Origin: Sporomusa acidovorans | GTDB taxonomy: Bacteria; Bacillota; Negativicutes; Sporomusales; Sporomusaceae | Assembly: GCF_002257695.2 (NCBI RefSeq) | Contig: NZ_CP155571.1 | Length of the DNA: 64,000 nucleotides | Reading direction: 5' to 3' (one strand) | Shown: positions 48,052 to 57,677 of the stretch, in pieces | How the letters are laid out: each line of letters begins with the position of its first letter | How positions within the stretch are numbered: position 1 is the stretch's first letter | Notes under the pieces: generated by a model | What the model saw: only the letters and a program-made list of their open reading frames with translations | Told to the model about the DNA's origin: nothing | The model's database searches: none | Program-made: the position numbers and the translations under genes

Positions 48052-49401
48052 TTATTTCATATAGAGATGAATGGCAAATACAATTGATAAAACATACATT
48101 AAAGGATGTATTTCCTTTGTCCTGCCGGCAACCATTTTGAGCAGCGTAAACGCAATGAAACCGAACGCCATCCCTTCCACAATACTACAGGTTAACGGCA
48201 TTAAAATAATTGTTAAAAACGCCGGCAGGCCGTTAGTAAAATCAGTAAAATCAAGATGCACAATCTCGCTGATCATTAAAGCGCCTAAAATAATGAGAAC
48301 AGGCGCTGTGGCCGCTCCGGGAACCAAACCAGCCAATGGCGTTAGAAATAAAGTTGCTAAGAATAACATGCCTGTCGTAACTGAGGTTAATCCGGTTTTA
48401 CCGCCTTCAGCAACACCAACCGCACTTTCTAAATAAGAAGTAACTGTACAGGAACCAAAAAAACCGCCAATCATTGTGGCCGCAGAGCCGGCCAGCAATG
48501 CTTTGTTAATATCCGGCAAATTATTATTTTCATCAAGCAACCCCGCCTTGCCGGAAACCGCAATTAAAGTGCCGATATTATCAAATAAATCAACAATGGT
48601 AATGGTAAAAATAATAGACACCAGACCATAGCCGACTGCAGCTACAACATCCAGTTGGCCAATAGTAGCAACCGGCATGGGTGGAACGAAAGCAATTATG
48701 TCACTCATAGTTGCCGGCACCTTCGTAACTCCCATAAACATACCAATAACAGTTGTAGACAAAATTCCCAGTAAGAAAGCACCTTTTATATTTTTGGCCA
48801 AAAGCAAACTGGTTATAACTAGCCCAATTATAGCTAATATCACATTGGGCTGCTTTAAACTGCCTAACGTTACAATCGTACCCGATGCGGATACGATTAT
48901 GCCTGCACCTTTAAAGCCAATGAAGGCGATAAACAACCCCAGACCTACGCCAATAGCTGATTTTAAAAGCGCCGGAATCGCTTCGATCACGGCCTTTGTT
49001 ATATTAGTAATCGCCAAAATAAAAAACAGAACTCCCGAAATAAACACCGCACCTAAGGCAGTTTGCCAGCTTAAGCCCATACTGCCAACCATAATAAAAG
49101 TAAAAACAGCACCAAGTCCCAAACCTGAACCCATAGCAATAGGTAAATTAGCATAGATCCCCATAAGCAACGTTGCTATCGCCGTGGAAATAATGGTCGC
49201 CGCCGTAGCGCTTGCCGGTGGTATTCCGGCTGCAATTAAAAACTGACCGGGAATGACAAAAATCAAATACGACATGGCAATAAAGGTAGTTAAGCCTGCC
49301 ATAACTTCTGTCCGCAGATTGGTCTTTCTTTGGGATAATTTGAAATACCGGTCTAAAAATCCTTCTTCACAATAATTTTTTTGAATCTCTGCTTCTAACA
49401 T
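48052..49401 (-). CDS. NCS2 family purine permease (AzgA/PbuG type), copy 1
   Basis: 449 residues, about 12-14 membrane helices. ETDVKTE-like N-terminus (KTNLRTEVMAGLTTFIAMSY) and GSCTVTSYLESAVGVAEGGKTGL are the AzgA-branch motifs for hypoxanthine/guanine/adenine transport. It is preceded by a guanine-class riboswitch, so its expression is tuned by guanine or hypoxanthine. It clearly resembles the permease at 55526-56848. Confidence 0.9.
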   Translation of the reverse strand: MLEAEIQKNYCEEGFLDRYFKLSQRKTNLRTEVMAGLTTFIAMSYLIFVIPGQFLIAAGIPPASATAATIISTAIATLLMGIYANLPIAMGSGLGLGAVFTFIMVGSMGLSWQTALGAVFISGVLFFILAITNITKAVIEAIPALLKSAIGVGLGLFIAFIGFKGAGIIVSASGTIVTLGSLKQPNVILAIIGLVITSLLLAKNIKGAFLLGILSTTVIGMFMGVTKVPATMSDIIAFVPPMPVATIGQLDVVAAVGYGLVSIIFTITIVDLFDNIGTLIAVSGKAGLLDENNNLPDINKALLAGSAATMIGGFFGSCTVTSYLESAVGVAEGGKTGLTSVTTGMLFLATLFLTPLAGLVPGAATAPVLIILGALMISEIVHLDFTDFTNGLPAFLTIILMPLTCSIVEGMAFGFIAFTLLKMVAGRTKEIHPLMYVLSIVFAIHLYMK

Positions 49402-49445
49402 TACAGCACTCTCCTTTTAGGTATTTTTTACATTCTGTTAGAACT

Positions 49446-49562
49446 AAAAAAACCTGACTATAAAAATAGGCGCAAAGAGAGCCTATTCTTATAGTCAGGT
49501 TATTTACGGCAACCTGGTAGAAACAGTTGACCCCTATTGTCAACGATATACAAGAATATTGC
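49446..49562 (-). promoter_or_regulatory. Guanine-class purine riboswitch with terminator
   Basis: The minus strand has the aptamer landmarks TATATCGTTGAC, GTTTCTACC, CCGTAAAT and GACTATAAG in the right order and spacing, with C in the ligand-pairing position (GAC), which means guanine/hypoxanthine rather than adenine. It is followed by a long hairpin (CCTGACTATAAGAATAGGC / GCCTATTTTTATAGTCAGG) and TTTTTTT (about 49448-49496) whose stem shares the GACTATA strand of the aptamer. Ligand binding should therefore favour termination before the permease gene. Confidence 0.92.
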
Positions 49563-49583
49563 GAATCTTGATGAAACACTTAT

Positions 49584-50636
49584 TTAAAATTTTCCATTTT
49601 CCCGTGCCGCTCTGGCTTTAATTAATTCGGCGACAATGCTTACTGCAATTTCTTCCGGGGTTTCGGCCTGAATAGCAAGACCAATCGGTGAATGAACCCG
49701 CGCTATATTGTCAGGACTTACCCCCTTTTCCTGTAATGTTTTAAATACCAAATCTCTTTTTCTTTTGCTGCCGATCATACCAATATAGGCAGCGTCTGTC
49801 TGCAACGCCTGCTCTAATACAATAAGATCGGCAAGATGCCCTCTGGTCACAATAACAAGATAGCTGTCCTGGGTTACCGCTAATTTCGGCATACAGGCAA
49901 AATTATCAACAACAACTACTTCCGCCTGGGGAAACCTTTCTCGATTGGCAAAAGCCGCCCGGTCGTCAATAACCACCGTGATAAAGCCTACCATGTCTGT
50001 CAGTCTGGCGATTTGCTGCGAAACATGACCTGCTCCAAACAAGTACACCACACCGGTAGGCCGGATAGGCTCAACAATAAAGCTTCTATTACCTTTAGTT
50101 TCAGCATGAATAGAAATTTTGGCAGGACCGGCAGACAGTTTTTCCATAAACGCCGGTTCACACTGAAAATTACCAATGACGGCGCCATCCCTCATAACCA
50201 AACATTGCTGTCTGCGCAGCTTTTTCTCACCCTCATAGGCTATTTCGGTAACCAGCCAAGCCTTTTCCGCCTTACGAATGGCAGCAGCAATGGCTTCATA
50301 AACCTGCCGGTTACCAACATCTGCCGCATCAAGATAATCAAGTAGAATTTTTCCTGACCCGCCACAGATCATGCCGGTTCCGGCAGCATCCGAGTTTGTC
50401 AAATCAAAGGCGTATATCAACGATTGGCGATTTGTCCAAACTTTTTTGGCAAGTTCCATTGTGTCCGCTTCCACGCGTCCCCCGCCGATGGTTCCCATAA
50501 TGGAACCATCGGCACGGATAATCATTTTGGCACCGGCTGAACGCGGCGCTGATCCGGAACTTTGAAAGATAGTAGCCAGAACAATGCTTTCCCCTGCTGC
50601 AAGTAATTGAACTACGCTTTGATAAAGATTTTTCAC
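49584..50636 (-). CDS. xdhC: XdhC/CoxI family molybdenum-hydroxylase maturation protein
   Basis: 350 residues with an N-terminal CoxI part (GSAPRSAGAKMIIR, GTIGGGRVEADT) and a C-terminal Rossmann XdhC domain (VYLFGAGHVSQQIARL, GSKRKRDLVFKTL). These proteins bind the molybdenum cofactor, help sulfurate it and hand it to xanthine dehydrogenase. It starts at GTG behind GGGGGGAG. It is located about 8 kb from the xdh structural genes, upstream of the guanine permease. Confidence 0.88.
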   Translation of the reverse strand: MKNLYQSVVQLLAAGESIVLATIFQSSGSAPRSAGAKMIIRADGSIMGTIGGGRVEADTMELAKKVWTNRQSLIYAFDLTNSDAAGTGMICGGSGKILLDYLDAADVGNRQVYEAIAAAIRKAEKAWLVTEIAYEGEKKLRRQQCLVMRDGAVIGNFQCEPAFMEKLSAGPAKISIHAETKGNRSFIVEPIRPTGVVYLFGAGHVSQQIARLTDMVGFITVVIDDRAAFANRERFPQAEVVVVDNFACMPKLAVTQDSYLVIVTRGHLADLIVLEQALQTDAAYIGMIGSKRKRDLVFKTLQEKGVSPDNIARVHSPIGLAIQAETPEEIAVSIVAELIKARAARENGKF

Positions 50637-50716
50637 CTATCTCCCCCCAGTTTTGGGCAATTTCATCGCTGCATATAGTGTGCTGCTGGGAAAATCATCC
50701 TCTGCCAAAATAGCAG

Positions 50717-52114
50717 CTATTCACTATACGCCTTCATACAGAAGGGCTTACGCCGGACAAACTGTCCTTGAGGGGATGCTGTACACAGCTTTCCGTCTCT
50801 TACGACGTGCCGGCCTCTGAGAAAAACGTGAATAGCCTGTCCCTGCTGCTCCATGCCTTCATAAGCACTATAATCTACATTATGAGCATGACTTACGGCA
50901 CCAAGAGTAACCTGCCGCCGCTCATCCCAAATCACCAAATCGGCATCGCTGCCTGGCGCTATCGTCCCTTTTTTGGGGAAGAGCCCAAACAATTTTGCCG
51001 GCTGGGTTGCTACTTTGTCAACAAATTGGGTAAGACTAATCTTCCTGGTCTTAACACCGTAGGTATATAAAAGTCCTAACCGATGCTCTACGCCGGGAGC
51101 ACCATTAGGTATCTTACTAAAATCGTCACACCCCGTTTCTTTTTGTCCATGATAGTTAAAGGAGCAATGGTCGGTGGCAACCGTATCCAAAATATCGGTT
51201 TTCAAGCCGTTCCACAAATACTCCTGGTGTTCCCTGGCCCGCAGCGGGGGCGACATCACGTATTTTGCACAATTAAATGTAGTGTCCTGATACACACTGT
51301 CATCCAGCACCAGGTATTGCGGACAGGTTTCAGCCCATATCCGGACGCCCCGGGCCTTGGCCTGAGCTACCGTCTCCAAAGCTTCCCGGCAGCTTAAATG
51401 GACAACCAGCACGGGAGCACCCGTAACCTCAGCCAGTGCCGCCAGCCTGTTAACCGCTTCCTGTTCAACCCGCGGCGGCCGGGTTAGGTAATGATAAGCC
51501 GGCGCCATTTTACCCTGACGGCGAAACTGCCTGATCAAATTATCAATAATATCGCCATTTTCGCAGTGAACGCAGGTTAGCATTCCATTGTCCCGGCTGC
51601 GCTCCAACACTTGAAATAAGGCGCTGTCGTCAACCTGCATGATGTGTTTATAGGCCATATATAGCTTTACCGAGGATACGCCGGCTTCCCGGCTGAGCCA
51701 GGGGATTTCGCCGGCAACGTTCTCATTCCAGTCGGTAATTGCCATATGAAAGCCATAGTCACAATAACATTTGCCTTCGGCCCGCCGATGCCAGTTTGCC
51801 AGCCCTTGCTGCAGGGATTCACCGCTAAACTGGGTGGCATAATCAATAATTGTCGTCGTACCGCCAAGAATGGCCGCCCGGGTGCCACTTAAAAAATCAT
51901 CGGCTGTTGCCATACTGCCAACCGGCAAGTCAAAATGAGTATGGGCATCAATCCCACCCGGGAAAATATAACAACCGTCGGCCATAAGCACGGTATCGCC
52001 GCTCTGCATGACTCCGTCACCAACGGCAGCAATTGTCTCCCCCTGAATACGAACATCGGCCTGATAGCAATTATTTTCTGTCACTATCGTCCCGCCACGC
52101 ACAACAATTCCCAT
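50717..52114 (-). CDS. Dihydropyrimidinase/hydantoinase family protein
   Basis: 465 residues from the ATG at 52114 (RBS CAGGGGGTG). Zinc motif GGIDAHTHFDLP and the carboxylated-lysine region SSVKLYMAYK are intact, as are HLSCREAL and TVATDHCSFNY. The family opens cyclic imides such as dihydrouracil and hydantoin. In the anaerobic purine pathway of gut bacteria a HydA/HyuA-type enzyme opens the purine ring, which suits this location between purine genes. Dihydrouracil is an alternative substrate. Confidence 0.86.
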   Translation of the reverse strand: MGIVVRGGTIVTENNCYQADVRIQGETIAAVGDGVMQSGDTVLMADGCYIFPGGIDAHTHFDLPVGSMATADDFLSGTRAAILGGTTTIIDYATQFSGESLQQGLANWHRRAEGKCYCDYGFHMAITDWNENVAGEIPWLSREAGVSSVKLYMAYKHIMQVDDSALFQVLERSRDNGMLTCVHCENGDIIDNLIRQFRRQGKMAPAYHYLTRPPRVEQEAVNRLAALAEVTGAPVLVVHLSCREALETVAQAKARGVRIWAETCPQYLVLDDSVYQDTTFNCAKYVMSPPLRAREHQEYLWNGLKTDILDTVATDHCSFNYHGQKETGCDDFSKIPNGAPGVEHRLGLLYTYGVKTRKISLTQFVDKVATQPAKLFGLFPKKGTIAPGSDADLVIWDERRQVTLGAVSHAHNVDYSAYEGMEQQGQAIHVFLRGRHVVRDGKLCTASPQGQFVRRKPFCMKAYSE

Positions 52115-52252
52115 AAAAGCACCCCCTGTCGTGTGCAAACCAATACCTTAACCTCCCTTTTTATCCGGAAGTTTCGGCCCTATATTCATAATAACCACAA
52201 ATTCCCGCAATTTATTCTAAATCCTGCCGGATAACGGGTAAAATAGATAAAC

Positions 52253-52384
52253 TATATACAACGTGCTAAAGAATTTTGCAGGCGGGTGGTGTATTGGCAA
52301 AAGCGGAAGTCAAACGCCAGTGGTGGAGCGTTGTCAATACATCACCCGCCTGTGCCTGCAAATTTCTTTAATGCGGAATATATA
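52253..52384. repeat. MITE-like repeat, full-length copy
   Basis: 132 bp with imperfect terminal inverted repeats: left TATATACAACGTGCTAAAG, AATTTTGCAGGCGGGTGGTG, and right TATATTCCGCATTAAAGAAA (complement strand). The centre is AAGCGGAAGTCAAACGCCAG. It has no coding capacity. It ends two bases before the stop codon of the adjacent permease gene and may serve as its terminator. Confidence 0.85.
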
Positions 52385-52386
52385 CC

Positions 52387-53721
52387 TTACATGGCGACAT
52401 CTTTTTTCTCTGTTACGTCCTGTGTTGCCGCTTTACCGTTTAACAACAGATTTAAGAGAATCGCAGCCAAGCTGCCGGCGGTAATACCGCTATGCAAAAT
52501 AACCTGCAGCCAGTTGGGAAAGCCATGATAAAAGTTCGGTACGGCTAAGGTAATCATACCAATACCGATGCTAACCCCAACCACCAAAATATTATGGGTT
52601 CCTTCAAAGCTGACTTTGGACAGGGTCTTAATGCCGCTGGCAGCTACCATGCCAAACATAACAATGCCCGCCCCGCCTAATACCGGATGAGGTATAGCCG
52701 CAATCACCGCCGCCAGTTTGGGAATCAACCCCAGAACAATTAAAATAACGCCGGCGGCAGCCACCACAAAGCGGCTTCTTACCCTGGTCAAGCCTACCAG
52801 GCCTACATTTTGAGCAAAAGCCGTATAGGGGAAACTATTTAAAATACCGCCCAGAACGGTGGAAAAGCCATCGGCCCGCAACCCTCTGGCCAAGTCCTCT
52901 TTATGAATCGGTTTTTCGATAATTTCACCGATAGCAATACAGTCCCCGGTTGTTTCTGTCATAACAACAAGCATAACCAGCACCATCGCAACAATAGAAG
53001 CAATATCAAAAGTCGGGAAACCAAACCAGAAAGGTGTAGTAATACCAATCCAGCCGGCAGTGCCTACCTGGCTGAAATTAACCATTCCCAAAGGAATTGC
53101 AATGATTGTGCCGCTGATCAGTCCCAACAGCACGGCAATATTACTCCAAAAGCCGGTAAAGCACTTATAAAAAAACAGCACCAGTATCAGAACGACAAAC
53201 GCCAGAGCAATATATTCGGGACTGGCAAAATCCTTGGCAGTCGGATTACCGCCTGCCGCCCACATAACAGCGACCGGCATCAAAGTTACGCCAATAATGG
53301 TGATAATGCTGCCGGTAACAACCGGTGGAAAAAATCGAATCAGCTTGCTGAAATAAGGAGCTGCCAAGTATGTTACCAGCCCGGCAATAATGATGGCTCC
53401 GTAAATGGCCGTCATGCCGTTGGTTTTGCCAATAATAATCATGGGTGTAACGGCGGCAAAAGTAACACCCTGGATCAGGGGGATCCGAATGCCCATATTG
53501 CCAAAGCCCAACGTCTGAATCAATGTAGCGATGCCGCAGGTAAACAAATCGGCGTTAATCAAAAAAATCAATTGTTCCCTGGTTAGGCCGATGGCATTGG
53601 CAATAATCAGCGGAACGGCAACCGCACCGGCATACATCGCCAAAACATGCTGCAAACCATACACAAACAACTGTCCCAGGGGTAGCATTTCATCCACCGG
53701 ATGACGCGTATTCTCTGTCAT
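52387..53721 (-). CDS. NCS2 family xanthine/uracil permease
   Basis: 444 residues, about 14 membrane helices. QHVLAMYAGAVAVPLIIANA, TETTGDCIAIGEI and NSFPYTAFAQNVGLVGLTRV are the nucleobase-ascorbate/PbuX-UcpA branch motifs, most consistent with xanthine or urate rather than uracil. Its place before adenine deaminase and after a repeat supports a purine role. RBS GAGGTG precedes the ATG. Confidence 0.88.
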   Translation of the reverse strand: MTENTRHPVDEMLPLGQLFVYGLQHVLAMYAGAVAVPLIIANAIGLTREQLIFLINADLFTCGIATLIQTLGFGNMGIRIPLIQGVTFAAVTPMIIIGKTNGMTAIYGAIIIAGLVTYLAAPYFSKLIRFFPPVVTGSIITIIGVTLMPVAVMWAAGGNPTAKDFASPEYIALAFVVLILVLFFYKCFTGFWSNIAVLLGLISGTIIAIPLGMVNFSQVGTAGWIGITTPFWFGFPTFDIASIVAMVLVMLVVMTETTGDCIAIGEIIEKPIHKEDLARGLRADGFSTVLGGILNSFPYTAFAQNVGLVGLTRVRSRFVVAAAGVILIVLGLIPKLAAVIAAIPHPVLGGAGIVMFGMVAASGIKTLSKVSFEGTHNILVVGVSIGIGMITLAVPNFYHGFPNWLQVILHSGITAGSLAAILLNLLLNGKAATQDVTEKKDVAM

Positions 53722-53757
53722 TTACTATCACCTCGTTTATATTTCCATTGCGTTTTC

Positions 53758-55488
53758 TTACACAATGTTTTCGCTTAGTACCGAGACAGGCATTAGTTGA
53801 AAATTTACTACATCGATGAGACCTGCGTCTGTCAATTTTAAGGCAGGAATGACCGGCAGGCTTAAAAAAGCCAAAGTCATAAACGGGTCATAATCCGCTT
53901 TTACACCAAGACTGCGGGCAATTTTGTGAAGAGCGGCCAGTTTTTCCTGTACCTCGCCGATATCCCGATCAGTCATTAGTCCGGTCAGCGGCAAAGGCAA
54001 CGTACCTAATATTTCTCTGTCACCGGCGATAACCAGACCGCCCTGAATATGTTCAATTTCTTTTACAGCCAACATAATGGCATCATCATCAGTTCCCACT
54101 ACGACAAGATTATGAGAATCATGAGCAATGGTCGACGCTATAGCCCCCCGCTTAAGGCCCAACCCCTGCAGCAGCCCCACACCTACATTGCCGGTGCCTT
54201 TATGCCGTTCCCATACTACCAGTTTCAGAATATCCCGGCTGACATCGGGAACAAACTCTCCCCTAACCACCGGCACCGGCAGTTCTAAAGCCTCTGTTAC
54301 CAGTTGATGGGGCACTAGGCCAATCACTCTGGCAACAGAAGAATGGGCAGGGAGCCGCAGCTTATCCCGGCTGAGTTCTCCCAGGCACAACGTGTTGCGC
54401 ACCCATTTATCGTCAACGAAAAAGTTCATAAACATTGATTTCCCGTTTTCCGCTGCCAGCTGCCCATCTTTAAAGACCATGACAGGCCGCCATTCTTCCA
54501 GATTATCGAACACCAGCAAATCAGCCCGGTAACCGGGGGCAATGGCCCCCAAATCGTCAAGCCGGAAGTAACTGGCCACATTGATGGTAGCCATCTGCAA
54601 TACCCAGGCCGGGTCCGCACCGGCGGCAATGGCCAAACGGACCATGTGATTGATGTGGCCTTCGGCAATTAAATCCGCCGGATGGCGGTCATCAGTGGCA
54701 AACAGACAGCGTTTTACCGTATATTGGTTTACGGCCGGCAACAGCTTTACCAGGTTATGAGCCGCCGAACCTTCCCTAAGCATGACATACATACCCTGCT
54801 CCAGGCGTTCTGTCGCTTCTTCCGGCGTCACACATTCGTGGTCGGAGCGAATTCCGGCAGCGATATAGCCGGTTAACTCTCTGCCGGTTAAACCGGGAGC
54901 ATGCCCATCCACCAGCTTTCCCTCAGCTAAGCGGATTTTTTCATAAATGGCGGCTTCTTTCTGAAGTACGCCGGGATAATCCATCATTTCTCCCAAGCCC
55001 AGTATTCTTGGATGATGGATAAAATCGGCCAATTCTTTTGCCTTCAGTGTGGCTCCCGCGTGCTCCAGCCGGGTAGCAGGCACACAGGAAGGCAGCATCA
55101 TGTATACGTTTAGGGGAAGCTGTTCAGTAGCCTTCAACATATAGCGAATGCCCTCCAGACCTGCCACATTGGCAATTTCATGGGGATCAGCAATCACGGT
55201 GGTTGTACCGCTGGGTACTACGGCACAGGCAAATTGTGCGGGGCTTACCATCGCACTTTCAAGATGAACATGACCGTCAATAAAGCCTGGTGTTATAAAT
55301 TTTCCTGTGCCATCGATTTCTTTACGGCCGCTGTATGAGCCAACTCCGGCTATATAGCCGTTGACAATGGCCACATCGCCTGTTGTAAACCGGCCTGTAA
55401 ATACATTAAATACCCGGGCATTTTTCAGTACCAGATCAGCATCCGAGCGCCCTAATGCCGTATCAACCAATTCCTGTACCCGCTTCAT
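53758..55488 (-). CDS. ade: Adenine deaminase
   Basis: 576 residues, amidohydrolase fold plus adenine-deaminase C-terminal domain. PGFIDGHVHLESAMVSP (two histidines), VIADPHEIANV, LGEMMDYPGV and RSDHECVTPEEA carry the metal ligands. It converts adenine to hypoxanthine, the substrate of xanthine dehydrogenase. RBS GGGGAG. It follows the azgA copy 2 gene by 37 bp in the presumed sigma-54 operon. Confidence 0.93.
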   Translation of the reverse strand: MKRVQELVDTALGRSDADLVLKNARVFNVFTGRFTTGDVAIVNGYIAGVGSYSGRKEIDGTGKFITPGFIDGHVHLESAMVSPAQFACAVVPSGTTTVIADPHEIANVAGLEGIRYMLKATEQLPLNVYMMLPSCVPATRLEHAGATLKAKELADFIHHPRILGLGEMMDYPGVLQKEAAIYEKIRLAEGKLVDGHAPGLTGRELTGYIAAGIRSDHECVTPEEATERLEQGMYVMLREGSAAHNLVKLLPAVNQYTVKRCLFATDDRHPADLIAEGHINHMVRLAIAAGADPAWVLQMATINVASYFRLDDLGAIAPGYRADLLVFDNLEEWRPVMVFKDGQLAAENGKSMFMNFFVDDKWVRNTLCLGELSRDKLRLPAHSSVARVIGLVPHQLVTEALELPVPVVRGEFVPDVSRDILKLVVWERHKGTGNVGVGLLQGLGLKRGAIASTIAHDSHNLVVVGTDDDAIMLAVKEIEHIQGGLVIAGDREILGTLPLPLTGLMTDRDIGEVQEKLAALHKIARSLGVKADYDPFMTLAFLSLPVIPALKLTDAGLIDVVNFQLMPVSVLSENIV

Positions 55489-55525
55489 GCTTTTCTCCCC
55501 TTTCCCTTGGCTGCCTTACAGGAGA

Positions 55526-56848
55526 CTAATGTAAACGCATATAAAAGTTAGCAAGGAAGGCCAGACTGACAAGCCACATTACCAGACTGACTTCTTTGGC
55601 TCTGCCGGATAGAACTTTAACAAAGGTATAGCTTACAAAACCAAACGCAAACCCATTGGCAATACTATAAGTTAAAGGCATCATAATAATCGTCATAAAT
55701 GCAGGAAACCCATCGGTAAAATCACTAAAATCCACATGCACGATTTCCGCCATCATCAGTGCCCCCACCAGGATTAACGCCGGTGCCGTAGCAAAGCCGG
55801 GCACCAGACCGATAAGCGGCGCAAAAAACAGGGAAACAATAAATAAGGCGGCAATTGTCAGAGCAGTCAGACCGGTTTTACCGCCTTCCGCAATACCGGC
55901 GGCACTTTCCACATACGAAGTGACCGTAGACGTGCCAAATACGGCGCTGGCCAGCGTTCCAACCGCATCAGTGGTTAACGCTTTATCGAGATTTTCAATT
56001 TCACCCTTGTCATCCATTAATTTAGCCTTGCGTGTTAACCCGATCAATGTTCCCATATTGTCAAACAGTTCAACAATGGTAAACGTAAAAATAATGGAGA
56101 ATATGCCAAACTGCCAGGCACCAGCCAGGTCTAACTGCATAAAAGTAGGCGTTATGTCAGGCAGTTTAAAACTGATAATATCATCAATTCCTTTAGGTGT
56201 CGGTACCGCCCCAAAGATCATTCCCAGGACAGTTGTGGTAATAATCCCGATAAGAATAGAGCCTTTGACGTTTCTGGCCATGAAAACAGCGGTAATAATG
56301 AGCCCCGCGCAGGCCAGCAGCGGTTCGGCAGTGATCAAATGCCCCAGCGTTACAAAGGTAGCTTTATCCGCGATAATGATGCCGGCATTTTTCAAACCGA
56401 TAAAAGCGATAAACAAACCAATGCCTACGCCAATTGCACATTTTAGATTCATGGGAACCGACTTGATGATCGCTTGGCGAATACCGCCAAGGGTTAGAAT
56501 TAAGAATAAGATACCGGAGCAGAACACTGCGCCCAAAGCGACCTGCCAGGATAAGTGCAGCACACCTACCACATAGTAGGCAAAAAATGCATTCAGCCCC
56601 ATGCCGGGTGCTACGGCTATGGGAAAGTTAGCCCATACGGCCATTAGGGTTGTGGCCAAAGCAGTGGCCCAGATTGTCGACGCAATGGCCGCCTCCTTGG
56701 GGATTCCCGCATCTGCCAGAATATTAGGGTTTACAAAGATGATATAGGCTAAGGCCACGAAAGTAGTTAAACCTGCCAACAGCTCTGTCTTGACATCAGT
56801 TTCCTTTTGAGTAAGTTTAAACAGCCTGTCAAGTAACCCTTGATTCAT
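55526..56848 (-). CDS. NCS2 family purine permease (AzgA/PbuG type), copy 2
   Basis: 440 residues, 12-14 helices, motifs KETDVKTELLAGLTTFVALA and GTSTVTSYVESAAGIAEGGK. It probably takes up adenine or hypoxanthine, as it is the first gene of a unit with adenine deaminase. RBS AGGAGGG precedes the ATG. It lies about 115 bp downstream of a sigma-54 promoter. By eye it is around half identical to copy 1. Confidence 0.9.
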   Translation of the reverse strand: MNQGLLDRLFKLTQKETDVKTELLAGLTTFVALAYIIFVNPNILADAGIPKEAAIASTIWATALATTLMAVWANFPIAVAPGMGLNAFFAYYVVGVLHLSWQVALGAVFCSGILFLILTLGGIRQAIIKSVPMNLKCAIGVGIGLFIAFIGLKNAGIIIADKATFVTLGHLITAEPLLACAGLIITAVFMARNVKGSILIGIITTTVLGMIFGAVPTPKGIDDIISFKLPDITPTFMQLDLAGAWQFGIFSIIFTFTIVELFDNMGTLIGLTRKAKLMDDKGEIENLDKALTTDAVGTLASAVFGTSTVTSYVESAAGIAEGGKTGLTALTIAALFIVSLFFAPLIGLVPGFATAPALILVGALMMAEIVHVDFSDFTDGFPAFMTIIMMPLTYSIANGFAFGFVSYTFVKVLSGRAKEVSLVMWLVSLAFLANFYMRLH

Positions 56849-56961
56849 TCTTATCCCTCCTAGAATTTTTATTGGAAATCCATCTTACTGATGGCATTTT
56901 CCCCAGCAACTCCCTTTCGGTTTATCTTTCGTAACTTCGTTCCGTTTTTTTCTTAATATTG

Positions 56962-56978
56962 TGCAAATCCTATGCCAA
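56962..56978 (-). promoter_or_regulatory. Sigma-54 promoter of azgA-ade operon
   Basis: Minus strand TTGGCATAGGATTTGCA: GG and GC 10 bases apart, near-consensus. It lies about 115 bp before the permease start. Confidence 0.83.
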
Positions 56979-57120
56979 ATTTTCTAAAAATACACAAAAT
57001 AATAAGTTTATTATGATAATAGACCGTACATCTGCTTATATCACTTATCTGGCGCACTTACAAACTTTATTTCATTCCCAAATTATTTGCTTTTTAACGA
57101 TAATTACGGATTTGACTTCC

Positions 57121-57244
57121 TATCAAATTGATAATTTATATCATTTTGATAGAAAAGTGAATTTCAATCATGCTATCCAACAATAATTGTTCTTTTCGAC
57201 CTTTTAAAGTTCTTACGAAATGCTGCTATTCTATCAAATTGATA
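57121..57244 (-). promoter_or_regulatory. Three TATCA-TGATA palindromes, candidate enhancer
   Basis: TATCAAATTGATA at 57121-57133 and 57232-57244 (identical) and TATCATTTTGATA at 57139-57151, all 140-270 bp upstream of the sigma-54 promoter, the normal distance for activator binding. The protein is not in this window by sequence logic. Confidence 0.6.
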
Positions 57245-57489
57245 AAGAAACTATTTGTATAGCTTTTCTGCTAAAGGCAGTCAATTCGCATGTTATTGTT
57301 TATTCTTTTTTATTGCCTGTAGCACATTAATTCTATATTATCGCAAAATTCGTACCAAATTCAGTCTAGACAACACAACCGTTCCTGTAAAGTCTCGTCT
57401 TTTGAACAGTCAGGTTGTTTTCCCCATTCAATAAATATCCCCCAGCCTAGCCGGGGGGTCTTGAACAGGCGTAGCCCTTTATTACTCCT

Positions 57490-57560
57490 GAATGTTATGC
57501 ATAAGCGGAGGTTAAGCGCCAGCGGCGGAGCGTTGTATGACGGCTGCCCGCGCCGGGCCT
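57490..57560. repeat. MITE-like repeat remnant
   Basis: AAGCGGAGGTTAAGCGCCAG followed by CGGCGGAGCGTTG matches the centre of 52253-52384; the ends differ. Confidence 0.6.
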
Positions 57561-57633
57561 TGTACCCGACACCCTTTGTTTTATAAGGTTTCAGCACCGC
57601 GCAAAACTTATAATTTCTATTGTATGATATAGT

Positions 57634-57677
57634 GAAAAAAAAGACCTCCCGAACCAGCAGAGCTCGGAAGGTCTTCA
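57634..57677 (-). terminator. Terminator of the xdh operon
   Basis: Minus strand AGACCTTCCGAGC ... GGTTCGGGAGGTCT stem followed by TTTTTTTTC, about 240 bp after the last xdh stop. Confidence 0.8.
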
